Source: Burkholderiaceae bacterium
GTDB lineage: Bacteria > Pseudomonadota > Gammaproteobacteria > Burkholderiales > Burkholderiaceae_B
Assembly: GCA_023653055.1 (NCBI GenBank)
Contig: JAMNXR010000008.1
Location: 68,733 to 132,732 of the forward strand
Direction: 5' to 3'
DNA length: 64,000 nucleotides
Under the pieces are notes generated by a model. The model was not told the origin of the DNA. It worked only from the letters and a program-made list of their open reading frames with translations, and did no database searches. The position numbers and the translations under genes were made by a program. Shown piece after piece: positions 56,550 through 64,000 of the stretch. The number at the start of each line of letters is the position of its first letter. Positions within the stretch are counted from its first letter, which is position 1.

Positions 56550-58024
56550 AACCAGTATGGATTGTGGACGATGATCAAGCCATTCGTTGGGTACTCGAAA
56601 AAGCGCTCAGCCGAGCGGGCATGGTGACACGGAGTTTTGTAGGGGCCAGTGATGTGTCCATTGCGCTTGAGTCAGAGCTACCTGCCGCGTTGATATCAGA
56701 TATTCGAATGCCAGGAACAGATGGCTTTTCCCTACTCAAACACGTCAAAGAAAAATATCCCTTACTGCCGGTCATAATCATGACGGCATACAGCGATCTC
56801 GATAGCACTGTCACTGCATTTCAAGGGGGAGCCTTTGATTATTTAGCAAAGCCATTTGATATCAACGAGGCGGTTGCTTTGATTGCGCGCGCTGTTCGTG
56901 AACCCTCTTCGAACGATGGCAGCCAATCTCTCGTCCTTTCCGATGAAAACAGTGCGTCTGCGCCAGCCTCTAATAAAGGCATCCTCACGCAATCATCTTC
57001 TGTTGCGATGCAGGAAGTATTTCGTGCCATCGGACGTTTGGCACACTCAAATGTCACGGTATTGATTACGGGCGAATCCGGAACGGGTAAAGAACTTGTT
57101 GCACATGCGTTGCATAGTCATGGCGTGCGTGCCAAAGGTCCTTTTGTTGCATTGAACACGGCGGCGATTCCTCGAGACCTGCTCGAAGCTGAATTATTTG
57201 GTCATGAACGTGGTGCATTTACAGGTGCCAACTCTTTACGTCGGGGTCGCTTCGAAGAGGCAAGTGGCGGCACGCTGTTTCTGGATGAAATCGGCGACAT
57301 GCCCTTTGAACTGCAAACGAGATTGCTGCGTGTGTTGTCTGACGGTACGTTTTACCGTGTGGGTGGCGCGCAACCAGTACGCGTAGATGTCCGCATTGTT
57401 GCAGCAACACACCAGCCCTTAGAAGAGCGGGTTCGGGAGGGAAAATTCCGCGAAGACTTATTTCATCGTCTCAACGTCATCCGATTGCGTTTACCTGCAC
57501 TTAGAGAGAGACGCGAGGATATCGCCGAGTTAGCACGACATTTCTTATCTGTGTGCGCGCGCGGTGTTGGTGTACCTGTTAAAAAGATTTCTGACCAAGC
57601 CATGCAAGTGTTGGCTCAGTTTGATTTTCCCGGAAACGTTAGACAGCTTGAAAACTTTTGTCATTGGTTAACGGTCATGGCTCCGGGACAAACAGTCGAA
57701 GTGAGTGATTTGCCCCCTGAGGTCCGTGCGGCCGATTTACCCGAAACATCCAGCCTTCAGACGCTCAAAAGTAGCCCACAAAGCTGGCAACAACTCCTTG
57801 CCCAAGACGCCAGCACGCGTCTTTCTCGATCAGACCCCGAAGTGTGGGCTGCATTAACGCAACAATTTGAACGTACGATTTTGCAATCATCTCTCGAGGT
57901 GTGCCGAGGCAGGCGCGTTGAGGCTGCGGCACGTCTTGGAATGGGTCGCAATACGATTACGAGAAAGCTTCGCGAACTTGGAATGGATGCCGGTTATCAA
58001 GACAATCCGGCAGAGTCGACATAA
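56546..58024 (+). CDS. glnG: Nitrogen response regulator NtrC (GlnG)
   Basis: Sigma-54 activator of 492 residues. Receiver domain with VDDDQ and phospho-acceptor Asp52 in [12 protein letters not shown]+ domain with Walker [14 protein letters not shown], the sigma-54 contact loop ERGAFTGAN and Walker [12 protein letters not shown]-terminal Fis-type helix-turn-helix [25 protein letters not shown]. Expected to bind the GCACC/GGTGC sites upstream of glnA, closing an autoregulatory loop. Linker between AAA+ and HTH is somewhat long. Confidence 0.97.
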   Translation: MKPVWIVDDDQAIRWVLEKALSRAGMVTRSFVGASDVSIALESELPAALISDIRMPGTDGFSLLKHVKEKYPLLPVIIMTAYSDLDSTVTAFQGGAFDYLAKPFDINEAVALIARAVREPSSNDGSQSLVLSDENSASAPASNKGILTQSSSVAMQEVFRAIGRLAHSNVTVLITGESGTGKELVAHALHSHGVRAKGPFVALNTAAIPRDLLEAELFGHERGAFTGANSLRRGRFEEASGGTLFLDEIGDMPFELQTRLLRVLSDGTFYRVGGAQPVRVDVRIVAATHQPLEERVREGKFREDLFHRLNVIRLRLPALRERREDIAELARHFLSVCARGVGVPVKKISDQAMQVLAQFDFPGNVRQLENFCHWLTVMAPGQTVEVSDLPPEVRAADLPETSSLQTLKSSPQSWQQLLAQDASTRLSRSDPEVWAALTQQFERTILQSSLEVCRGRRVEAAARLGMGRNTITRKLRELGMDAGYQDNPAEST

Positions 58025-58108
58025 CAGTCAATTTTGATGTTTTTCCTCCCTTTAAGCTATCGCTTTCAACTATTGAAGGCTAAAATCCAATAGTTATTTA
58101 TTGGAGCA

Positions 58109-58498
58109 ATGATGTCTAAGCAAATTATCTATACAAATGCCGCACCAGCCGCTGTTGGTCCGTATTCACAAGCCGTTGTCGTTCCCGCTGGCAAAATGGT
58201 TTTTCTATCTGGACAGATCGGCTTAGTGCCTGCGACAGGCAATATGGTTTCAGACCAATTTGAACCTCAGGTCAGACAGGCTTTTGCCAATATGAAAGCC
58301 GTCATTGAAGAGGCGGGTGGCAGACTTGAAGATATCGTCAAACTGACGCTGTTTCTGACCGATCTCAAACAGTTTCCCGTCGTCAACAGCATTATGGCCG
58401 AGTTGATTCCTGAACCCTTTCCTGCACGCTCTACCGTTGGCGTGAGCAGCCTTCCAAAAGATGCGCAATTTGAGGTTGAAGCAACGATCGTCATTTGA
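58109..58498 (+). CDS. ridA: RidA/YjgF family enamine/imine deaminase
   Basis: Small trimeric protein (129 residues; ATG 58109 or 58112) that hydrolyses reactive enamines such as 2-aminoacrylate. Family parts: AAVGPYSQAVVV, VFLSGQIGLVP, FANMKAVIEEAGG, VKLTLFLTDL and FPARSTVGVSSLPKDAQFEVEATIV with the catalytic Arg. 21 bases before recG and probably expressed with it. Confidence 0.94.
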   Translation: MMSKQIIYTNAAPAAVGPYSQAVVVPAGKMVFLSGQIGLVPATGNMVSDQFEPQVRQAFANMKAVIEEAGGRLEDIVKLTLFLTDLKQFPVVNSIMAELIPEPFPARSTVGVSSLPKDAQFEVEATIVI

Positions 58499-58519
58499 TA
58501 CTGACACAACCCATTTGGG

Positions 58520-60607
58520 GTGATCTTGTCTAAACCAGTCAAATACGCAGCTAAGCGTCCATCCAAACGGGGCGGCGGGACAGATTTGTCCATGCGTGCA
58601 AAATTCGAACGACTCGGCTTGACCTCACCTGAATCCTTTGTCTTGCATTTGCCCATTCGCTACGAAGATGAAACGCAGATTCAGGATATCGTCACTTTAC
58701 GACCTGGCATGTTAGCCCAAGTAGAAGGTGAGGTCGTCCGCTCGGATATTGTGCTCAAGCCAAGACGTCAACTCACTGCGACGCTTAAAGATGACTCCGC
58801 AGAAATCGCCTTGCGTTGGCTGACCTTTTATCCTAGCCAACTCAGTCAAATGCAGACGGGCAAAAGGTGGCGTGTGCGTGGCGAGGTACGTGGTGGGCTG
58901 TATGGCTTTGAGATGATTCATCCACGCATCTCGACACCAGGCGCACCACTTTCTGCTGCATTGACACCCGTTTACCCCACCACTGAGGGCTTGTCACAAC
59001 CTAGTTTACGTAAAGCGATTACGCAAGCGCTCAGCGCAACGAACTTACAAGACACATTGCCTGCGCATTTACTTAAACAACTTGAATTAATGAGTTTTGA
59101 GCAGGCGATTCGCACGCTCCATGGCCCAACGCCCGATATGGATGCTCAGGCGCTGATGGAACATGCACATCCTGCCTGGATACGCATCAAGTTTGACGAG
59201 TTGTTGGCGCAACAACTGTCTCTTGCCGCTGCCCGTACCGCGCGTCAAAGTAAGCGAGCCCGAGCGTTTCCCCTGCGTCCGTCAACGAATAGTTTGTGTT
59301 CCAAATTAAAAGAGGCGCTCCCTTTTGCATTAACGGGAGCACAACTACGGGTGTGTCACGAGATCGCGACAGATCTTGAACGAACGTATCCCATGTATCG
59401 TTTATTGCAGGGAGATGTCGGCAGTGGCAAAACGATTGTGGCGGCTCTCGCTGCATTACAGGCCATCGAACAAGGCGCACAAGTCGCTTTGATGGCACCC
59501 ACTGAAATTTTGGCGGAGCAACACTACGTCAAGCTCAAGTTCTGGTGTGAGCCGCTTGGGGTCAAAGTCACTTGGCTGGCGGGCAGTGTCACGGCCAAGG
59601 CTCGACGCGAAGCGCTCCAAGATATTGGTTCTGGCCATGCAAAACTCATTGTTGGTACGCAAGCACTCATCCAAGAGGGTGTTGATTTTCATTCACTAGG
59701 ACTCATTATCGTAGATGAGCAGCATCGCTTTGGTGTGACCCAGCGGCTTACGCTTTCCCTCAAAGGGGAAGATGATATCGCGTTGGTGCCCCATCAGTTG
59801 ACCATGAGCGCGACGCCTATCCCACGCACGCTCGCAATGACATTTTATGCAGATCTTGAAGTGTCCTCTATCGATGAACTTCCTCCGGGCAGAACCCCTG
59901 TGATCACTAAATTGATCGCTTCTGACCGTCGCAACGAACTGATTGAACATGTCGCTAAAGCCGTTGCCAAAGGTCAACAGACCTATTGGGTCTGTCCCTT
60001 AGTCGAAGAAAGTGAAGCGCTTGATTTACAAACAGCCGTTGATACACACCGGGATTTGTCTGAAGCGCTGGTCGGGATCAACGTTGGTCTTGTTCATGGC
60101 CGATTACCCACTGCTGAAAAAGCGCAAGTAATGCAAGCATTTCGCTCAGGTGAAATCAATGTTCTCGTGGCAACAACCGTCATCGAAGTGGGTGTGGATG
60201 TACCAAATGCCTCGCTCATGGTGATTGAGCATGCTGAACGCTTTGGCTTGGCTCAGCTTCATCAGCTAAGGGGACGCGTCGGGCGGGGCGCTTTACAGTC
60301 AGTCTGTGTTTTACTCTATCAAACACCGCTCTCTATGATCGCCCGTCAACGCTTACGGGCTATGTACGAAACGCAAGACGGTTTTGAGATTGCGCAGCGT
60401 GATTTAGATCTGCGTGGTCCAGGAGAGCTCTTGGGTGCGAGACAGTCTGGGGTCTCTTTACTTCGATTTGCAGATCTGGCAACCGACTCTGCGCTTGTGC
60501 GCATGGCGCGAGAAGTCGCAACAGATCTTAGAAAAAATTCGCCCGAAATTGTTCAGCTTCATCTAAATCGCTGGATGCGAGGTCGCGAAGATTACCTGCG
60601 TAGTTAA
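58520..60607 (+). CDS. recG: ATP-dependent DNA helicase RecG
   Basis: Remodels stalled replication forks and Holliday junctions. 695 residues from GTG 58520. N-terminal wedge/OB domain (about 40-170: RYEDETQIQDIVTLRPGMLAQVEGEVV), helicase motifs I RLLQGDVGSGKTIVAALAA, Ia APTEILAEQH, II IIVDEQHRFGV, III TMSATPIPRTLAMT, and VI QLRGRVGRGALQSV, then the C-terminal TRG-like region DLDLRGPGELLGARQSG. Between ridA and oxyR. Confidence 0.96.
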   Translation: MILSKPVKYAAKRPSKRGGGTDLSMRAKFERLGLTSPESFVLHLPIRYEDETQIQDIVTLRPGMLAQVEGEVVRSDIVLKPRRQLTATLKDDSAEIALRWLTFYPSQLSQMQTGKRWRVRGEVRGGLYGFEMIHPRISTPGAPLSAALTPVYPTTEGLSQPSLRKAITQALSATNLQDTLPAHLLKQLELMSFEQAIRTLHGPTPDMDAQALMEHAHPAWIRIKFDELLAQQLSLAAARTARQSKRARAFPLRPSTNSLCSKLKEALPFALTGAQLRVCHEIATDLERTYPMYRLLQGDVGSGKTIVAALAALQAIEQGAQVALMAPTEILAEQHYVKLKFWCEPLGVKVTWLAGSVTAKARREALQDIGSGHAKLIVGTQALIQEGVDFHSLGLIIVDEQHRFGVTQRLTLSLKGEDDIALVPHQLTMSATPIPRTLAMTFYADLEVSSIDELPPGRTPVITKLIASDRRNELIEHVAKAVAKGQQTYWVCPLVEESEALDLQTAVDTHRDLSEALVGINVGLVHGRLPTAEKAQVMQAFRSGEINVLVATTVIEVGVDVPNASLMVIEHAERFGLAQLHQLRGRVGRGALQSVCVLLYQTPLSMIARQRLRAMYETQDGFEIAQRDLDLRGPGELLGARQSGVSLLRFADLATDSALVRMAREVATDLRKNSPEIVQLHLNRWMRGREDYLRS

Positions 60608-60661
60608 CTTTTTTACAATATTTTTATATTTAACGTTTTGATTTATTTATCTGGATCTGTG

Positions 60662-61606
60662 ATGACGTTGACCGAACTGAAGTACATCGTGGCTGTGGCA
60701 AGAGAGCGTCACTTTGGTCGTGCCGCTGAAGCCTGCTTTGTCAGCCAACCCACGCTGTCAGTGGCCATTCGAAAGCTTGAAGACGAGCTCGGTATTACAC
60801 TATTTGAACGTGGCGGAACTGAAGTCGGCGTCACTGCAATCGGGCTACAAATTATTTCACAAGCACAAAAGGTGCTTGAAGAAAGCGCAAATTTAAAAGA
60901 ACTTGCCCGTTTAGGACATGATCCATTGACCGGCGCCTTACGTGTAGGCGTGATCCATACGATTGGTCCTTATCTGCTGCCTAAACTTGTTCCTGCGCAA
61001 ATTGAGCGTACGCCACAGATGCCTCTTATTTTGCAAGAGAATTTCACCGTCAAGCTCATTGAACTCTTGCGACAGGGCGAAATCGATTGTGCCATTATGG
61101 CTTTACCTTTGCCCGATGCAGGACTGATGACTCAGCCTCTGTATGATGAAGAGTTTATTGTGGTGATTCCTGCTGGTCACCCTTGGGCTAACCGTAAATC
61201 TATCGCTGCTGAAGACTTGAAACAACAAAATATGTTGTTACTAGGAAGTGGGCACTGCTTTCGCGATCAAGTGCTTGAGGTCTGTCCAGAGCTTTCTCGC
61301 TTCGCCGCATCAAGCGAGGGAATTCAGCGTACATTTGAAGGTTCTTCCCTTGAAACCATCCGCCACATGGTCGCTGCGGGCATCGGCATCACCGTGATGC
61401 CCCGTACGTCTGTGCCGAAAGAAGAACGCAACAATAAACTGTTGCGTTATATCCCGTTCGAACGTCCCATTCCCGATCGTCGGGTTGTATTAGCTTGGAG
61501 AAAGAGTTTTCCTCGTGCGGCGGCTATTGAGGCACTTGCACAATCGGTTTATGCCTGTCAATTACAGAACGTCAACATGTTGTCACAACATCCCCAAGCA
61601 AACTAG
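60662..61606 (+). CDS. oxyR: Hydrogen-peroxide regulator OxyR
   Basis: LysR-type peroxide sensor. From ATG 60662 (MTLTELKYIVAVARERHFGRAAEACFVSQPTLSVAIRKLE) the redox cysteines fall at positions 199 and 208 (SGHCFRDQVLEVC), exactly the E. coli OxyR numbering. That pair and spacing separate it from other LysR proteins. Follows recG with 54 bases between, and precedes ubiA; the recG-oxyR pairing is frequent in betaproteobacteria. Confidence 0.94.
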   Translation: MTLTELKYIVAVARERHFGRAAEACFVSQPTLSVAIRKLEDELGITLFERGGTEVGVTAIGLQIISQAQKVLEESANLKELARLGHDPLTGALRVGVIHTIGPYLLPKLVPAQIERTPQMPLILQENFTVKLIELLRQGEIDCAIMALPLPDAGLMTQPLYDEEFIVVIPAGHPWANRKSIAAEDLKQQNMLLLGSGHCFRDQVLEVCPELSRFAASSEGIQRTFEGSSLETIRHMVAAGIGITVMPRTSVPKEERNNKLLRYIPFERPIPDRRVVLAWRKSFPRAAAIEALAQSVYACQLQNVNMLSQHPQAN

Positions 61607-61615
61607 AGCACGGCG

Positions 61616-62467
61616 ATGACAAAACTAAAACTTTACTGGCGCTTAGTTCGGCTAGATAAGCCTATTGGAATTTTGTTATTGCTTTGGCCGACACTTTGGG
61701 CCTTGTTTGCGGCGGCGGATGGATTCCCTGATGGACATATCTTAGTGGTTTTTGTTTTGGGCACCATCCTCATGCGCTCAGCAGGGTGCGCGGTGAATGA
61801 TTACTTTGACCGCGACGTTGATTTACATGTCAAGCGCACTCAGGGGCGAGTGCTCGCAACACGCGCAATTGCTCCGCGCGAAGCCCTTTATGTCGCAGCA
61901 ACGCTTGGATTGCTCAGCCTAGGTCTTGTATTGACGACAAATCGACTTACCATCTTACTTGCATGTGTTGCTGCTTTTTTAGCCGTGACTTATCCGCTAT
62001 TTAAAAGATTTTTTTCTATCCCGCAGGCCTATCTGGGTATCGCATTTGGTTTCGGCATCCCAATGGGATTTGCTGCCATTCAGGATACAGTCCCTGTTGT
62101 GGCCTGGCTGTTACTGATTGCAAATATCTTTTGGGCGATTGCCTATGACACCGAATATGCAATGGTCGATCGCGATGATGATGTGCGTTTAGGCGTCAAA
62201 TCATCCGCTATAACTTTTGGTCAATATGATGTATTGATCGTGGCGCTTTGCTATGGTTTGATGCTATTTTTACTCGGTGTTACGGGCGTTTGGTTGGCGT
62301 ACGGCTGGATGTTTTTTTTAGCGCTTAGCGTAGCCGCAGGCATTGCTGCAAAACACATTCAATGGATCCGTGGTCGGGATCGACAATTATGCTTTAAAGC
62401 ATTTCTTCATAATACGTGGATTGGTGCAATTGTATTTGTGGGTATTGCGCTTGAAGTCCTGAGCTAA
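61616..62467 (+). CDS. ubiA: 4-hydroxybenzoate polyprenyltransferase UbiA
   Basis: Inner-membrane prenyltransferase (283 residues, about 8-9 helices) joining 4-hydroxybenzoate to the polyprenyl tail in ubiquinone synthesis. Two aspartate-rich motifs: CAVNDYFDRDVDLHVKRTQGR and AYDTEYAMVDRDDDVRLGVKS. N terminus LVRLDKPIGILLLLWPTLWAL is family-typical. The substrate-supplying ubiC is encoded 31 kb away on the opposite strand. Starts 9 bases after oxyR. Confidence 0.96.
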   Translation: MTKLKLYWRLVRLDKPIGILLLLWPTLWALFAAADGFPDGHILVVFVLGTILMRSAGCAVNDYFDRDVDLHVKRTQGRVLATRAIAPREALYVAATLGLLSLGLVLTTNRLTILLACVAAFLAVTYPLFKRFFSIPQAYLGIAFGFGIPMGFAAIQDTVPVVAWLLLIANIFWAIAYDTEYAMVDRDDDVRLGVKSSAITFGQYDVLIVALCYGLMLFLLGVTGVWLAYGWMFFLALSVAAGIAAKHIQWIRGRDRQLCFKAFLHNTWIGAIVFVGIALEVLS

Positions 62468-62524
62468 GCTCCTGGTTTTTCCAATTCATTAAGATTGATT
62501 TCTAAAGAATAAATAGGTGATGCG

Positions 62525-63358
62525 ATGACGAGTTTTCCTTCTGTGGCTTTTATCGGTGGCGGCAATATGGCCAATGCCTTGGTCTCTGGATTATTGAGCC
62601 AAGCATGCCCCCTTGAAAATATACATGTCATCGAAGTCGCTGACGGCTTGCGTACACAATGGAACGCTCGCGGCGTGAGCACAAGCGCAGGACCTGATGC
62701 ATCTTTGCAGAGTCGTCAGGTATGGATTTTTGCTGTCAAACCGCAGCAAATGAAAGAGGTTGTCTTGCAATGTAAACCTTGGATGTCAGAGGACACCTTG
62801 ATCATCAGTATTGCAGCGGGTATTTCAATTGCCTCTCTGGCGACTTGGTGCGGATCTCCACATGCCCCATATCAAAACATCGTCCGTTGTATGCCAAATA
62901 CGCCAGCCTTGGTTGGTGCCGGTGTGACCGGTCTTGCTGCGCCCGCAGGACTTTCCAATGATGATCGAGGCATTGCAACCGCGCTTCTTTCCGCAGTGGG
63001 ACAAGCCGTCTGGGTCAATGACGATGCCGCGATTGACGCCGTCACTGCGCTATCAGGCAGCGGACCCGCTTATGTTTTCTTATTTTTGGAGGCTTTAGTC
63101 AAAGGAGGAGAGGCACTCGGTCTTACTGCTAAGCAAGCGCAAGAACTTGCCTTGGCAACCTTGGCGGGGGCCACCAAGCTTGCCAGCACTTCACCTGATT
63201 CGCCAGCAATCCTTCGCGAACGTGTGACCTCAAAAGGAGGGACGACTGCGGCTGCATTAGCTGTCTTTCACGAGTCACAATTCGTCGATATCGTCTCGAA
63301 AGCTATGCGTGCTGCTGACCGCCGCGCCGCTGAGCTCTCAAAAGAATTTGGCACTTAA
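62525..63358 (+). CDS. proC: Pyrroline-5-carboxylate reductase
   Basis: Last step of proline synthesis, NAD(P)H-dependent. 277 residues: VAFIGGGNMANALVSGLL, VKPQQMKEVV, RCMPNTPALVGAGVTGL, ALSGSGPAYVFLFLEALVKGGEALGL and VTSKGGTTAAALAVF. Start ATG 62525 after a GGTGATGCG stretch. Separate from ubiA by 57 bases. Confidence 0.97.
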   Translation: MTSFPSVAFIGGGNMANALVSGLLSQACPLENIHVIEVADGLRTQWNARGVSTSAGPDASLQSRQVWIFAVKPQQMKEVVLQCKPWMSEDTLIISIAAGISIASLATWCGSPHAPYQNIVRCMPNTPALVGAGVTGLAAPAGLSNDDRGIATALLSAVGQAVWVNDDAAIDAVTALSGSGPAYVFLFLEALVKGGEALGLTAKQAQELALATLAGATKLASTSPDSPAILRERVTSKGGTTAAALAVFHESQFVDIVSKAMRAADRRAAELSKEFGT

Positions 63359-63419
63359 TTCAGTGCTAATATTTGCTTAGCAAATTGATTAATATCCATA
63401 AAACGTTCGGAATATATTC

Positions 63420-64000
63420 GTGAAAAAAATTATAAGTTTGATCGTCGTAGTGGGTCTGCTCGTTGCAGCTTGGTTAGGCGCAAGTTTTTATTCTGCTCGA
63501 ACCACAGGCCAGTTCATCACGTCACTACCTGAGCGCTATCAGCAAAATGACTACGTGCACATCAAAACTGTTGAACATCAACAGTCCGCCTTTTCTTCGA
63601 CAGGCAAGTTTGAAATACGCTTCCCAAATTTTATTCCTGTTGCTGACGGTGCTCCCACTGCACTTGGGATCGTCATTCAATACAAAATTTCAAATCTGCT
63701 CTTGCCGAGTTCTGCAGGTCGTCTCGAATGGAAGATGACAGGTGACGATTCGATCGATCCCATTCTCAAAAAACTGTTTGGTCAAGGACCGACGATGCAC
63801 GGCAAAGGCCACATCTCTTATGGTGGACAACGTCAATCCAGCATCGAACTTTCAGAGCTTTTACTTAAAGATTCACAAACTGCTTTAAAGCTCACCCCAT
63901 TGACAGGACTGGCGACCTGGGACAATGACACTCTAAAATTAACACTTCAGTCCGACCATCTCAATGCCCGCTCCGAAGGGGTTGTAACGGATTGGCGTGG
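63420..64000 (+). CDS. DUF945 (YdgA-like) family protein, 5' part only
   Basis: An open frame from GTG 63420 continues to the window end without a stop, so it is not in the ORF track. Translation begins MKKIISLIVVVGLLVAAWLGASFYSARTTGQ, a signal anchor, then LPERYQQNDYVHIKTVEHQQSAFSSTGKFEIRF. This fits the DUF945/YdgA family of periplasmic proteins of poorly known role, which start with a membrane anchor followed by a Y-x(n)-G-rich region. About 193 residues are visible of an expected ~450-500. No strong ribosome site is seen, so the exact start is uncertain. Confidence 0.75.
   Translation, partial: MKKIISLIVVVGLLVAAWLGASFYSARTTGQFITSLPERYQQNDYVHIKTVEHQQSAFSSTGKFEIRFPNFIPVADGAPTALGIVIQYKISNLLLPSSAGRLEWKMTGDDSIDPILKKLFGQGPTMHGKGHISYGGQRQSSIELSELLLKDSQTALKLTPLTGLATWDNDTLKLTLQSDHLNARSEGVVTDWR

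Noticed and set aside
63359-63419. ATTTGC-TTA-GCAAAT hairpin after proC as a terminator
   Set aside because: AT-rich six-base stem without a T-run; too weak to call.

Overview
The window looks like core chromosome of a betaproteobacterium, most likely Burkholderiales/Alcaligenaceae. I infer this from the Bug-type tricarboxylate receptor, the spoT-rpoZ-gmk block, the nadE-glnB pair, recG next to oxyR, and glnA-ntrB-ntrC in one run. Base composition is moderate for that group. No rRNA, tRNA, insertion sequence, prophage or CRISPR array was recognised. Genes are packed very tightly: no gene-free stretch reaches 300 bases, and many neighbours overlap.

Layout. 1-7140: end of lolC/E, lolD, tatD, a small Met/His-rich secreted protein divergent from an OmpR-type two-component system, then comEC. 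7.2-17.3 kb: Bug receptor, alpha/beta hydrolase, PHP exonuclease, greB, an SDR epimerase and a methyltransferase on the minus strand, a divergent transglutaminase (Tgl)-like protein, HAD phosphatase, tadA, ldcA, and an alanine/glycine symporter with a structured leader. 17.4-28.9 kb: ABC-F ATPase, tsaD, plsY, surE-pcm-nlpD, 3'-5' exonuclease, rlmD, argH, nadE, glnB. 28.9-38.3 kb: gamma-glutamyltransferase-like enzyme, ubiC, pseudouridine synthase, rlmJ, ppiD, tesA/ybbA-like pair, EamA transporter, TRAP receptor. 38.3-53.8 kb: spoT-rpoZ-gmk and yicC separated by a sulfurtransferase and an SDR; periplasmic ggt; rph; then a catabolic SDR-PrpD-acyl-CoA dehydrogenase unit with a divergent LysR regulator lying between rph and rdgB-hemW. 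53.8-64.0 kb: sigma-54/NtrC-controlled glnA-ntrB-ntrC, ridA, recG, oxyR, ubiA, proC and the start of a DUF945 gene that runs off the window.

Functional themes are RNA modification and decay (tadA, tsaD, rlmD, rlmJ, pseudouridine synthase, YicC, RNase PH, YciV-like), envelope maintenance (lol, plsY, nlpD, ldcA, ppiD), nitrogen control (glnB, glnA, ntrBC, two gamma-glutamyltransferases), stringent response (spoT, rpoZ, greB), and scavenging by orphan solute receptors.

I see no clear new multi-gene defence or mobile system. The most unusual items are: a Tgl-family protein that keeps the catalytic Cys but appears to lack the Glu and His; an intrinsic terminator placed inside ubiC before its stop codon; loss of rpoS from its usual place after surE-pcm-nlpD; a cpxP/cpxRA-like arrangement with a metal-binding-looking secreted protein; and overlapping divergent start codons of tesA and a permease-less ABC ATPase. 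Motif positions were counted by eye and family assignments come from memory of the families, not from searches.
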